Assembly: GCF_005233515.1 (NCBI RefSeq)
Contig: NZ_QFZZ01000007.1
Location: 1-64,000, forward strand
DNA length: 64,000 nucleotides
Source of the DNA: Pseudomonas sp. CFBP13508
Lineage (GTDB): Bacteria > Pseudomonadota > Gammaproteobacteria > Pseudomonadales > Pseudomonadaceae
Reading direction: 5' to 3'
Shown: positions 26,174-34,520 of the stretch, piece after piece
Numbering within the stretch: the first letter of the stretch is position 1
How the letters are laid out: every line of letters starts with the position of its first letter
The notes under the pieces: model-generated
Told to the model about the DNA's origin: nothing
Database searches by the model: none
The model's input: the letters and a program-made list of their open reading frames with translations, nothing else
Translations under genes and position numbers: made by a program

Positions 26174-27478
26174 TCAGAGCTTTTCGCTTTGCACCTGCAC
26201 ATACAACGCACGCCCTGCGCCCAGCCCGGCAATGATCGCACCGGCGCCGATAATGCCGAAAATCCAGCCCAACGCATTCCAGCCGCCGGTCCAGTCATGG
26301 ACCACGCCTACGGCAAACGGCCCCATGGACGCCAGGGTGTAGCCAAAACCCTGCGACATGCTCGACAGATTCGCCGCGACATGGGAATCGCGCGAGCGCA
26401 GGACGATCAGGGTCAGGGCCAGACTGAACGTACCGCCCTGCCCCAGGCCGAGCAGAATCGCCCAGCCCCACAGACCTTCGATCGGTGCGTACAGGCAGCC
26501 GAACAGGCCGGCCAGGGTCAGCGCCATGACCACGACGATCGCCAGGCGCTGATCCTTGCCCCGGGTCGCCAGCCACGGCGCGGCCAGCGAACTGGCCAGC
26601 TGAATGATCACCGAACCGGACAGCACCAATCCGGCCTGAGTCGGTGTCAGCCCGCGCCCGATGAGGATCGACGGCAACCAGCCAAACACGATGTAGGCCA
26701 GCGACGATTGCAGGCCCATGTACAAGGTCACCTGCCAGGCCAGCGGATCACGCAGCAACCCGCGCACGCGATAGGCGACGTTGTGTGCGCCATGTTTGGA
26801 GCCGACTTGTGGCAGCCAGAAAACCGCCGCCACCAATGCCGGAATCACCCAAAAGCCGAGGCCCATCGCCCAGCTGTTGCCGAAGTGTTCACTCAGCGGC
26901 ACAGTCGAACCCGCCGCCATCGCCGCGCCCAGGCACAGCGCCATGGTGTAGACGCCGGTCATGGTCCCGGCGTGTTTGGCGAAGTCGCGCTTGACGATGC
27001 CCGGCAGCAGCACGCCGACGATGCCGATGCTGGCGCCGCCAAGGACGCTGCCGGCGAACAGCCCGATCTCGCCGAAATTGCTGCGCAGGATGATGCCGCC
27101 GGCCAGTGTCAGCAGAATCCCCAGCACCACGCGCTCAGCACCAAACCGCCGCGCCAGAATCGGCGCCAGCGGTGCGAACAAGCCCAGGCACAGCACCGGC
27201 AACGTGGTCAGCAATCCCGCCTGCGCCGCAGACAGCCCGAGGCTCCTGGAGACCTCGCTAAGCAATGGCGCCATGCTCGACAACGCCGGGCGCAGGTTCA
27301 GCGCCACCAGAATCAGCCCGAGCAGCAGCAACCATGGACGTTTCACCAACGGATGGCTTTGCTGCACCTGCTCGTCATCAGCCTCGGCATCGATCAGCAG
27401 CTCTTCAAGTTCGGGGGTGCGTTTCGACGCTGTGGATAACTCACTGCGGGGCATGGATTTCTCGGTTTCAAGGTTCAT
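26174..27478 (-). CDS. CynX/NimT-type MFS transporter
   Basis: A 434-residue inner-membrane transporter with about 12 hydrophobic segments after a charged cytoplasmic N-terminus of about 45 residues. The sequences LNLRPALSSMAPLLSEVSRSLGLS and GLLTTLPVLCLGLFAPLAPILARRFG are typical of the cyanate/nitroimidazole-transporter (CynX/NimT) group. The substrate is not determined: no cyanase gene is near. The gene overlaps the upstream GntR-family regulator by 11 bp, so the regulator and transporter form a unit, and the transported compound or a relative is probably the regulator's effector. Confidence 0.88.
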   Translation of the reverse strand: MNLETEKSMPRSELSTASKRTPELEELLIDAEADDEQVQQSHPLVKRPWLLLLGLILVALNLRPALSSMAPLLSEVSRSLGLSAAQAGLLTTLPVLCLGLFAPLAPILARRFGAERVVLGILLTLAGGIILRSNFGEIGLFAGSVLGGASIGIVGVLLPGIVKRDFAKHAGTMTGVYTMALCLGAAMAAGSTVPLSEHFGNSWAMGLGFWVIPALVAAVFWLPQVGSKHGAHNVAYRVRGLLRDPLAWQVTLYMGLQSSLAYIVFGWLPSILIGRGLTPTQAGLVLSGSVIIQLASSLAAPWLATRGKDQRLAIVVVMALTLAGLFGCLYAPIEGLWGWAILLGLGQGGTFSLALTLIVLRSRDSHVAANLSSMSQGFGYTLASMGPFAVGVVHDWTGGWNALGWIFGIIGAGAIIAGLGAGRALYVQVQSEKL

Positions 27479-28127
27479 TGATCAACTGCCTCGACAAGGC
27501 TTTGGCCCGTTCCGGGTCGCGTTGCTCGACCGCATCGAGCAAGTCGATGTGCAGATCGAACACTTCCTGACGGCGCGGGGAGATATTCAGGGTCTGGCGC
27601 AATTGCGCGCCGACGATGCTGGAGAAGTAGCGATACAACTCGCTGAGGGTCGGGTTGTGCGCGGCGTCGACCAGTCGGCGATGGAACACCAGATCGCAGG
27701 CGATATAGGTGTCGAGATCGCCGTGGTAATGGCTGCCGCTGGTGCCGAGCGCTTCACGCAGCGCCGCCAGATCCTCATCGGTTCGGCGCAACGCGGCCAG
27801 GCCGATGGCCTCGACTTCAAGGATGTGCCGGGTCTCCCGGGCCTGCTCCAGCGAACAACGCGATAGCGCTTTAAGTGTGTCGAGCGGGTCGACCAGCGCA
27901 CGAAGATAACTGCCGTCGCCCTGACGAATCTCGATCAACCCCGAGAACGCCAGAACACGCATCGCCTCACGCACGGTATTGCGGCTGATGCCCAGCTCGG
28001 CGCACAGCTCAGGCTCGGTCGGCAGACGCTCGCCGACCTGCCACGCACCGCTGTTGATGCGTTGACGCAGTTGATCCAAAGCCTGATCGACCAGGGATCG
28101 CTTGATCAAAGGGGAAATGTTTGACAT
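27468..28127 (-). CDS. GntR/FadR-family transcriptional regulator (FCD domain)
   Basis: A 219-residue regulator with an N-terminal winged helix (about 10-75; RLPTEPELCAELGISRNTVREAMRVLAFSGLIEIRQGDGSYL) and a C-terminal all-helical FCD ligand domain (about 90-215; conserved FHRRLVDAAHN and HIDLLDAV). FCD domains usually bind a metal and a small organic acid. The ATG at 28127 is preceded by GGGTGAGG; a start seven codons upstream would reach into the inverted repeat. A perfect TTCATCC/GGATGAA repeat lies 13 bp before the start codon, a likely self-regulatory operator. Confidence 0.92.
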   Translation of the reverse strand: MSNISPLIKRSLVDQALDQLRQRINSGAWQVGERLPTEPELCAELGISRNTVREAMRVLAFSGLIEIRQGDGSYLRALVDPLDTLKALSRCSLEQARETRHILEVEAIGLAALRRTDEDLAALREALGTSGSHYHGDLDTYIACDLVFHRRLVDAAHNPTLSELYRYFSSIVGAQLRQTLNISPRRQEVFDLHIDLLDAVEQRDPERAKALSRQLINEP

Positions 28128-28139
28128 GTGCCTCACCCT

Positions 28140-28160
28140 TTCATCCAATCATAGGATGAA
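28140..28160. promoter_or_regulatory. Candidate operator of the GntR-family regulator
   Basis: TTCATCC (28140-28146) and GGATGAA (28154-28160) are a perfect 7-bp inverted repeat with a 7-bp spacer, 13 bp upstream of the regulator's start codon. Placement and symmetry fit autoregulation by a dimeric GntR protein. Confidence 0.55.
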
Positions 28161-28247
28161 TTTTCCGACATGTTAGTCAGACCCATGTAGGACGGCAACC
28201 ACCTAGGGTCAATCGGAGACACATGGAGCGGCATTTTCGATTGGTCA

Positions 28248-28270
28248 AAATTACCCTTTAAGGGTAATTT
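28248..28270. promoter_or_regulatory. Operator-like palindrome of the mqsRA locus
   Basis: Perfect 11-bp arms AAATTACCCTT (28248-28258) and AAGGGTAATTT (28260-28270) flank a single T, 23 bp before the first possible mqsR ATG. MqsA of E. coli binds an AACCT/AGGTT-type palindrome in the same location, so this is the likely autoregulatory site here. Confidence 0.65.
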
Positions 28271-28283
28271 CAGGGACAGGGTT

Positions 28284-28604
28284 TTGGCTTCTTATGGAAA
28301 AGAACACACCCATTACGACTTGGCGGTGATCAAGGCGGATGTCAGGAGATTAGGCTGGAGGGCATTCACACACTCAGCGAGGAGAACCGGTTCCGATATG
28401 GAGCTGACACTTGCAGACATGCAGGAAGTCGTCTTCATGCTGCAGCGCAACATGCTCTACAAGTCGATGACGACCTATGACAACCACCGTATCTGGCAGG
28501 ACGTCTATCACATCAATTCACATGGTCTGGAGATTTACATAAAGGTGTCCTATCACTACGACTGACGCCCGCCGGTGATCTCCTTCAAGGAGAACAATTC
28601 ATGA
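28284..28604 (+). pseudogene. mqsR: MqsR-family toxin gene, apparently decayed (1-nt loss and early stop)
   Basis: MqsR is a ribosome-independent mRNA interferase cutting at GCU. The core YKSMTTY...IWQDVY is intact. The open frame 28284-28565 starts at a TTG (AGGG 8 nt upstream) and ends at TGA 28563-28565. Two lesions are apparent. The usual start MEKNTPHY is present from ATG 28294 only if one C is added to the CCC at 28309-28311. After the TGA the same frame continues as PPVISFKENNS to a TGA at 28602-28604, matching the family's C-terminal VSFKE, and that stop overlaps the mqsA ATG (28601). The lost tail would hold the catalytic Lys96 of E. coli MqsR. A shortened protein from the TTG is still possible. 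Confidence 0.7.
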
Positions 28605-29083
28605 ATACGCAACAGTGTCTCAGTTGCGGCGCCTCTGAAGGCATGGTGCATTTCGAAGGTCGAGGCGAAACGTTGAGCGTCAAAGGCATGGAGCGCCGCG
28701 TTGACGATCTTTCGGGCTGGGAGTGCCAGAAGTGCGGAGAAATCGAACTCGATGAAGTGTGCGGGCAGCGCTACTCGGACGCATGCGATGAGCTCGTTAT
28801 CGCCAGCAGAAAAATGATTGGCAACGAGATGAAAAAGATTCGTCGCAAATTGCACCTTACGCAAAAAGATACGGTGCAACTATTGTCTGGAGGGGGGCAT
28901 AACGCATTTTCTCGCTATGAGCGGGGCGAGGTATTGCCGCCCAAGGCGCTGATACTGTTAATGCGCTTATTAGAGCGCTACCCGTACTTGCTTACCGATG
29001 TGAAGACTTTCGGCGAAGGTGCAGATTTGAGAGGTTTCGAGCACATCGTCCACAAAGAACATGAATCCCTTTCGGTTTCCTGA
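28601..29083 (+). CDS. mqsA: MqsA-family antitoxin / transcriptional regulator
   Basis: MqsA neutralises MqsR and represses its own operon. The 160-residue protein has the N-terminal zinc-binding part (Cys6-x2-Cys9 and Cys42-x2-Cys45) and a C-terminal XRE-type helix-turn-helix with GGGHNAFSRYERGE, nearly identical to the E. coli recognition segment GGGVNAFSRYEKG. It is about 25-30 residues longer at the C-terminus than E. coli MqsA. AAGGAG lies 8 nt before the ATG and falls in the codons of the MqsR tail. The gene looks intact while its toxin partner does not. Confidence 0.92.
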   Translation: MNTQQCLSCGASEGMVHFEGRGETLSVKGMERRVDDLSGWECQKCGEIELDEVCGQRYSDACDELVIASRKMIGNEMKKIRRKLHLTQKDTVQLLSGGGHNAFSRYERGEVLPPKALILLMRLLERYPYLLTDVKTFGEGADLRGFEHIVHKEHESLSVS

Positions 29084-29090
29084 CCCCGAA

Positions 29091-29124
29091 AAAAACAACC
29101 CGGCACATGGCCGGGTTGTTTTTT
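29091..29124. terminator. Bidirectional terminator between mqsA and aapP
   Basis: AACAACCCGGC and GCCGGGTTGTT form an 11-bp perfect stem with a 5-nt loop, with A and T tracts on the two sides. It lies 7 bp past mqsA and 12 bp before the end of the convergent aapP gene, so it can serve both. Confidence 0.92.
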
Positions 29125-29136
29125 ACTCATCCACCA

Positions 29137-29901
29137 TCAATGCAAAATCTGACTCAAGAACAACTTGGTCCGATCATTCTGCGGATTGTCGAAGAAGTCA
29201 TTCGGCGCGGCCTGCTCAACGATTTCGCCCTTGTCCATGAAGATCACGCGGTTGGCCACGGTGCGGGCAAAGCCCATTTCGTGGGTCACGCAGAGCATGG
29301 TCATGCCGTCTTCGGCCAGACCGATCATGGTGTCGAGCACTTCCTTCACCATCTCCGGATCGAGTGCCGAAGTCGGTTCGTCGAACAGCATGATTTTCGG
29401 CTTCATGCACAGGGCGCGGGCGATCGCCACTCGCTGTTGCTGACCACCGGACAGTTGCCCCGGGTACTTGTGCGCCTGCTCCGGAATGCGTACGCGTTCC
29501 AGGTAATGCATGGCAATTTCTTCGGCCTTGCGCTTGGGCATTTTGCGCACCCACATCGGCGCCAGGGTGCAGTTCTGCAGGATGGTCAGGTGCGGGAACA
29601 GGTTGAAGTGCTGGAACACCATGCCGACTTCGCGACGGATCGCTTCGATCTGCTTGAGGTCGTTGGTCAGTTCCACGCCATCGACAACGATGCGCCCCTG
29701 CTGGTGTTCTTCCAGACGATTCAGGCAACGAATCGTGGTCGACTTACCGGAACCCGACGGGCCGCACAGGACGATGCGCTCGCCCTGTTTGACGTTGAGG
29801 TTGATGTCCTTGAGTACGTGAAACTGGCCGTACCACTTGTTCACGCCCTGCATCTGGATGATGCCTTCCGGACCCACAGGCTTTTTGATTGCTTCGCTCA
29901 T
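29137..29901 (-). CDS. aapP: General L-amino acid ABC transporter, ATP-binding subunit
   Basis: The ATPase that drives a broad-specificity amino-acid importer. The 254-residue protein has Walker A GPSGSGKST (47-55), the signature LSGGQQQR, Walker B IMLFDEPTSALD and the H-loop CVTHEMGFA, all intact. It is the last gene of aapJ-aapQ-aapM-aapP, 13 bp after aapM, and ends at a bidirectional terminator. Confidence 0.96.
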   Translation of the reverse strand: MSEAIKKPVGPEGIIQMQGVNKWYGQFHVLKDINLNVKQGERIVLCGPSGSGKSTTIRCLNRLEEHQQGRIVVDGVELTNDLKQIEAIRREVGMVFQHFNLFPHLTILQNCTLAPMWVRKMPKRKAEEIAMHYLERVRIPEQAHKYPGQLSGGQQQRVAIARALCMKPKIMLFDEPTSALDPEMVKEVLDTMIGLAEDGMTMLCVTHEMGFARTVANRVIFMDKGEIVEQAAPNDFFDNPQNDRTKLFLSQILH

Positions 29902-29914
29902 TTACAGAGAACTC

Positions 29915-31009
29915 CTAACGCTTGTGGCCAGTGTCGAGCTTGCGTTCCAGATGCATGGAATAGCGCGACATACCAAAACAGAAAATCCAGAACACCAGGG
30001 CGGCGAACACGTAGCCTTCGGTGGCCATGCCCAGCCATTTCGGGTCGGCGGCGGCTTGCTTGACGCTGTTGAGCAGGTCAAACAGACCGATGATGATCAC
30101 CAGGCTGGTGTCCTTGAACAGCGCAATGAACGTGTTGACGATGCCCGGGATCACCAGCTTCAGGGCTTGCGGCAGAATCACCAGACCCATCGAACGCCAG
30201 TAACCGAGGCCCATCGCTGCCGCCGCTTCGTACTGCCCTTTGGGAATCGCCTGCAGACCACCGCGCACCACTTCGGCGACGTAGGCCGACTGGAACAGGA
30301 TCACGCCGATCAGCGCCCGCAGCAGCTTGTCGAAGTTCATGCCTTCGGGCAGGAACAGCGGCAGCATCACCGAGGACATGAACAACACCGTGATCAACGG
30401 CACGCCGCGCCAGAATTCGATGAAGGTCACGCAGACCACCCGAATCGCCGGCATGTTAGAGCGTCGACCCAGCGCCAGCACAATGCCCAGCGGCAATGCT
30501 CCGGCGATGCCGACGGTGGCAATCACCAGGGTCAGCATCAGGCCGCCCCACTGGCTGGTCGGCACGGTGGTCATTCCGAAACCGCCATGCAGCAGAGTGA
30601 AAGCGATGATCGGGTACAGCACCAGGAAACTCAGGCCATAGACCGCTTTACGCGGCATGCGCGAGATGAACAGCGGTGCTGCGCCAATGACCGCCAGCCA
30701 CACGGTCAGGTCGACGCGCCAGCGCAGTTCGGTCGGGTAGTAACCGTACATGAACTGGCCGAAACGCTGCTGAATGAACACCCAGCAGGCGCCTTCCTTG
30801 GTGCAGTCGGCGCGGGTGGTGCCGACCCAGTTGGCGTCGACGATCGCCCAGCTGAGGATCGGTGGCACGACCAGGTAGATCAGGTAGAACGCAAACAGCG
30901 TCAGCAGGGTGTTGAGCCAGCTGGAGAACATGTTTGCGCGCATCCACGCCACCACGCCGATACTGCTGTTCGGTGGAGGCATGTCGGGTTTGAAAGTATG
31001 AGTACTCAT
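29915..31009 (-). CDS. aapM: General L-amino acid ABC transporter, permease subunit
   Basis: One of the two inner-membrane permeases of the Aap system. It has 364 residues, about eight hydrophobic segments and the binding-protein-dependent permease loop EVVRGGLQAIPKGQYEAAAAMGLGYWRSM (about 250-280), where the EAA motif contacts AapP. The large segment between the first and second halves is typical of AapM rather than of shorter HisM-type permeases. It starts 10 bp after aapQ ends. Confidence 0.94.
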   Translation of the reverse strand: MSTHTFKPDMPPPNSSIGVVAWMRANMFSSWLNTLLTLFAFYLIYLVVPPILSWAIVDANWVGTTRADCTKEGACWVFIQQRFGQFMYGYYPTELRWRVDLTVWLAVIGAAPLFISRMPRKAVYGLSFLVLYPIIAFTLLHGGFGMTTVPTSQWGGLMLTLVIATVGIAGALPLGIVLALGRRSNMPAIRVVCVTFIEFWRGVPLITVLFMSSVMLPLFLPEGMNFDKLLRALIGVILFQSAYVAEVVRGGLQAIPKGQYEAAAAMGLGYWRSMGLVILPQALKLVIPGIVNTFIALFKDTSLVIIIGLFDLLNSVKQAAADPKWLGMATEGYVFAALVFWIFCFGMSRYSMHLERKLDTGHKR

Positions 31010-31019
31010 GCGCTTTTCC

Positions 31020-32201
31020 TTACCGCTCGATCAGCGCAATGCGCTTGTTGTACCAGTTCATCAGCAGGGAAATGCTGATACTGATCGCCAGGTACACGCT
31101 CATGGTGATGGCAATCACTTCGATGGCCTGCCCGGTCTGGTTGAGCACGGTGCCGGCGAACAGCGAAACCATTTCCGGGTAACCGATACCGGCGGCCAGC
31201 GAGGAGTTCTTCGCAAGGTTCAGGTATTGGCTGGTCAGCGGCGGAATGATCACGCGCAGGGCTTGCGGGATGATCACCTTGCGCAGGGTCGGGCCGTTGC
31301 GCAGGCCGAGGGAACGCGCCGCTTCGGTCTGGCCGTGGCTGACCGACTTGATCCCGGAACGCACGATTTCGGCGATGAACGCTGCGGTGTACACGGTGAG
31401 TGCGAGGGTCAACGCCAGCAGTTCCGGGATCAACACCCAGCCGCCGACAAAGTTGAAGCCCTTGAGCTCAGGCATTTCCCAGTGCAGCGGAGCGCCGAAG
31501 ATCAACGCGCACAGGGTCGGGATCACCAGCGCAATCGCCAGGCCAGTCCAGAACTTGTGGAACGGTACGCCGGTTTCTTCGAAGCGCTTGTTGGCCCAGC
31601 GGCACATCAGCACGATGCCGACAATGGCCAGGACGATGCTGACCACGAAGGCCCAGAAGCCATCAGCGGCGAGTGCGGCCGGCATGTTCAGGCCACGGCT
31701 GCTGACGAAGAAGGTGTCGCCGAAGTTGTGGCTGTTGCGCGGCCCCGGCATGGTCAGGAACACCGCGAAGTACCAGAACAGGATCTGCAGCAGCGGCGGA
31801 ATGTTGCGGAACACTTCCACATACACTGTCGCCAGTTTGGCGATGATCCAGTTCTGTGACAGCCGCGCTACACCAACGATGAAACCGAGAATCGTCGCCA
31901 GGATCACGCCGATAAAGGTCACCAGAAGAGTATTGAGCAGGCCGATGACGAACACTCGCGCGTAGCTGTCCGCTTCGGTGTAGTCGATCAGGTGTTGAGC
32001 GATGCCGAACCCGGCACTGCGCTCCAGAAAGCTGAAACCGGAGGTGATGCCCCGGTGCTGAAGGTTGGTTTGCGTATTGTCGAACAGGTACCAGCCAAGC
32101 GAGACCACCGCCACAACAGTGATGATCTGGAATAGCCACGCACGCACTCGTGGATCGCTGAGGCTGAGCCTCTGCTTTGGTGCGCCGATAGAATTTTGCA
32201 T
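31020..32201 (-). CDS. aapQ: General L-amino acid ABC transporter, permease subunit
   Basis: The partner permease of AapM, 393 residues with an N-terminal cytoplasmic tail, a first membrane helix at about 22-40 and the EAA-type loop AEIVRSGIKSVSHGQTEAARSLGLRNG (about 295-322). Its length and the extra N-terminal periplasmic stretch (TQTNLQHRGITSGFSFLERSAGFGI) are typical of AapQ. It lies 66 bp downstream of aapJ. Confidence 0.94.
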   Translation of the reverse strand: MQNSIGAPKQRLSLSDPRVRAWLFQIITVVAVVSLGWYLFDNTQTNLQHRGITSGFSFLERSAGFGIAQHLIDYTEADSYARVFVIGLLNTLLVTFIGVILATILGFIVGVARLSQNWIIAKLATVYVEVFRNIPPLLQILFWYFAVFLTMPGPRNSHNFGDTFFVSSRGLNMPAALAADGFWAFVVSIVLAIVGIVLMCRWANKRFEETGVPFHKFWTGLAIALVIPTLCALIFGAPLHWEMPELKGFNFVGGWVLIPELLALTLALTVYTAAFIAEIVRSGIKSVSHGQTEAARSLGLRNGPTLRKVIIPQALRVIIPPLTSQYLNLAKNSSLAAGIGYPEMVSLFAGTVLNQTGQAIEVIAITMSVYLAISISISLLMNWYNKRIALIER

Positions 32202-32267
32202 GAAGTGCCCCGAGAGAAATGGAACAAGAACATCACCCGGCGGTTGGCCCGCCGGGCGATAGAACCA

Positions 32268-33299
32268 TTAGCGCACTGGTGGTGCGTACTGAATGCCGCC
32301 GTTGTTCCACAGGGCGTTCAGGCCACGGTCGATTTCCAGCGGAGTGCTCTTGCCGAGGTTTTTCTCGAAGATTTCGCCGTAGTTGCCGACCTGCTTGACG
32401 ATCTGCACAACCCAGTCTTTCGGCAGTTTCAGGTCTTTGCCGTACTCGCCGTCTGCACCGAGCATACGGGCCACGTCCGGGTTCTTGGTGGACTTGGCTT
32501 CAGCTTCGACGTTCTTCGAAGTGATGCCGGCCTCTTCGGCATTGAGCAGCGCGTAGCCGACCCAACGCACGATCGCCAGCCACTCGTCGTCGCCGTTACG
32601 CACGACCGGGCCCAGTGGTTCCTTGGAAATGGTTTCCGGCAGAACTACGTAGTCCTTCGGCGAAGCCAGCTTGCTGCGCTGGGCGAACAGCTGGGACTTG
32701 TCGGAGGTCAGCACGTCGCAACGACCGGATTCCAGCGACTTGGCGCTTTCATCGGAGGTGTCGAAGGTGATCGGGGTGTATTTCAGACCGTTGCCACGGA
32801 AGTAGTCGGAAACGTTCAGCTCGGTGGTGGTACCGGCCTGGATGCAGATGGTCGCGCCGTCGAGCTCTTTGGCACTTTTCACGCCCAGCTTGTTGTTCAC
32901 CAGGAAGCCGATGCCGTCGTAGTAGGTGATGAAGCCCGGGAATTTCAGGCCCATGCCCGCGTCACGGGAACTGGTCATGGTGGTGTTGCGCGACAGGATG
33001 TCGATCTCGCCCGATTGCAGCGCGGTGAAACGCTCCTTGGCGTTCAACTGGCTGAACTTGACCTTGTTGGCGTCGCCGAAAACGGCTGCGGCCACAGCGC
33101 GGCAGACGTCGGCGTCGATGCCGAGGATCTTGCCGGTCGCATCCGGTACCGAGAAGCCCGGCAGACCGTCGCTCACGCCACACTGCACGAAACCTTTTTT
33201 CTGTACCGCATCCAGGGTTGCACCCGCCTGAGCGAACCCGCTGACGCCGAGTACTGCTGCAGCAGTCACGACCGCCAGAGTGGATTTCAACATCTTCAT
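32268..33299 (-). CDS. aapJ: General L-amino acid ABC transporter, periplasmic binding protein
   Basis: AapJ captures a range of L-amino acids in the periplasm and delivers them to AapQM. The 343-residue precursor has a Sec signal peptide with cleavage probably after AFAQA near residue 25. The family 3 binding-protein fold follows (GVSDGLPGFSVPDATGKILGIDADVCRAVAAAVFG at the start of the first lobe). GGAGG lies 6 nt upstream of the ATG. The gap of 66 bp to aapQ may hold a stem that keeps AapJ in excess, as is common for binding proteins; none is obvious. Confidence 0.96.
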   Translation of the reverse strand: MKMLKSTLAVVTAAAVLGVSGFAQAGATLDAVQKKGFVQCGVSDGLPGFSVPDATGKILGIDADVCRAVAAAVFGDANKVKFSQLNAKERFTALQSGEIDILSRNTTMTSSRDAGMGLKFPGFITYYDGIGFLVNNKLGVKSAKELDGATICIQAGTTTELNVSDYFRGNGLKYTPITFDTSDESAKSLESGRCDVLTSDKSQLFAQRSKLASPKDYVVLPETISKEPLGPVVRNGDDEWLAIVRWVGYALLNAEEAGITSKNVEAEAKSTKNPDVARMLGADGEYGKDLKLPKDWVVQIVKQVGNYGEIFEKNLGKSTPLEIDRGLNALWNNGGIQYAPPVR

Positions 33300-33767
33300 T
33301 CAAACCTCCAGTTTTGCTCTTGTTGTGTCGGAGCTTGAGCCCTGTCGCACCCTTTTGAGGCGTTGTTGACCCGTGTTGGCTTTTTTTGGGGTCAACCGAC
33401 GTAAGACCTTCGCTATGAGTCTAGTAGGAGAAAATCCACATCATGGATCACTCACTTCTCACCAATCGGCCGAACGGGCTGTAGCCCTTTCACATTCGCT
33501 AAGCCCGTAGCGGCCATTGGCGAACATCCATCACCGGATTCGTTGCTGTCCCATCGCGCGACGTAGACTGATAGTGTTACCGCCACGCGTAGGACGCTTC
33601 GTACGGAAACCTCCATAGCAAACGCCGTACCACACCGCTTGCCGAAGTCATTGCGCGGCACGTCAATAGCTAAACTTGTAACCTTGCGACATCTTGTTAA
33701 CGGATCAACCGGGCGCGCACTTCCATCACGCACTCAATGAGAGCGCCCGCACATTTTTGGAGCAGAC
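33300..33767. other. Intergenic region between aapJ and the carboxylesterase gene
   Basis: About 470 bp carrying divergent promoters. An inverted repeat lies at 33365-33396. The rest shows no recognisable gene; a minus-strand frame of 93 codons at 33452-33733 has no family resemblance and no ribosome site. A second inverted GGGCGC/GCGCCC pair is seen near 33709-33746, close to the plus-strand gene start. Confidence 0.5.
33365..33396. promoter_or_regulatory. Inverted repeat in the aapJ leader
   Basis: GTTGACCC (33365-33372) and GGGTCAAC (33389-33396) are perfect 8-bp arms with a 16-bp spacer that contains a T tract. It lies about 65 bp upstream of the aapJ start codon. It could be an operator or, in RNA from the aapJ side, a hairpin. 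Confidence 0.45.
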
Positions 33768-34424
33768 ATGACCGAGCCCTTGATTCTTCAGCCTGTTAAG
33801 CCCGCGGATGCCTGCGTGATCTGGCTGCACGGCCTCGGCGCCGACCGCTACGACTTCCTGCCGGTGGCCGAAGCGTTGCAGGAAAGTTTGCTGAGCACGC
33901 GTTTTGTGCTGCCGCAGGCACCGACCCGTCCAGTGACGATAAATGGCGGATATGCCATGCCCAGCTGGTATGACATCAAGGCCATGAGCCCGGCCCGGGC
34001 GATCGATCACGATGAGCTGGAGGCGTCGGCAGAGCGCATCATCGAGCTGATCGAAAACGAGCGCGCCAGCGGAATAGACGCCTCGCGGATTTTCCTCGCA
34101 GGATTTTCCCAGGGCGGCGCGGTGGTATTGCATACCGCGTTCCTTAAATGGCAGGGACCGCTGGGCGGGGTGCTGGCGTTGTCGACGTACGCACCGACAT
34201 TCAGCGACGAACTGGAGTTATCCGCCAGTCAGCAGCGTATTCCGGTGCTGTGTCTGCACGGGCAGTTCGATGGCGTGGTGCAGAACTCGATGGGGCGTAC
34301 TGCCTATGAGCATTTGGTGAAGCATGGTGTCACCGTGACATGGCAGGAATACCCAATGGAGCACGAAGTGTTACCTGAAGAGATTCGCGACGTCGGCGTC
34401 TGGCTGAGCGAACGCCTGCGCTGA
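33768..34424 (+). CDS. Alpha/beta-hydrolase, phospholipase/carboxylesterase family
   Basis: A 218-residue serine hydrolase like Pseudomonas fluorescens carboxylesterase EstB and related acyl-protein thioesterase-like enzymes. The nucleophile is Ser114 in GFSQGG, with Asp168 (HGQFDGVV) and His199 (MEHEV) as the other members of the triad, and HGLGAD (21-26) forming the oxyanion region. It hydrolyses short-chain esters in related enzymes; the natural substrate is not known. GGAG lies 7 nt upstream of the ATG. Its place between aapJ and rhlB is like that in P. aeruginosa. Confidence 0.92.
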   Translation: MTEPLILQPVKPADACVIWLHGLGADRYDFLPVAEALQESLLSTRFVLPQAPTRPVTINGGYAMPSWYDIKAMSPARAIDHDELEASAERIIELIENERASGIDASRIFLAGFSQGGAVVLHTAFLKWQGPLGGVLALSTYAPTFSDELELSASQQRIPVLCLHGQFDGVVQNSMGRTAYEHLVKHGVTVTWQEYPMEHEVLPEEIRDVGVWLSERLR

Positions 34425-34520
34425 TTTGCGAGCAATGTCCGCCCATTGATCCCTCCTACTACGCCGCGCCCGATTCTTGCATTACACTGGCCGGCGTACA
34501 TTCCTTAACCAACTGATGAG

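Noticed and set aside
28202..28207. Second possible MqsA site around ACCTAGGGT
   Set aside because: Only the central CCTAGG is symmetric; the match to the 28248-28270 palindrome is too weak.
33452..33733. 93-codon minus-strand frame before aapJ
   Set aside because: No recognisable domain or ribosome site; it lies in a region that has to hold promoters.
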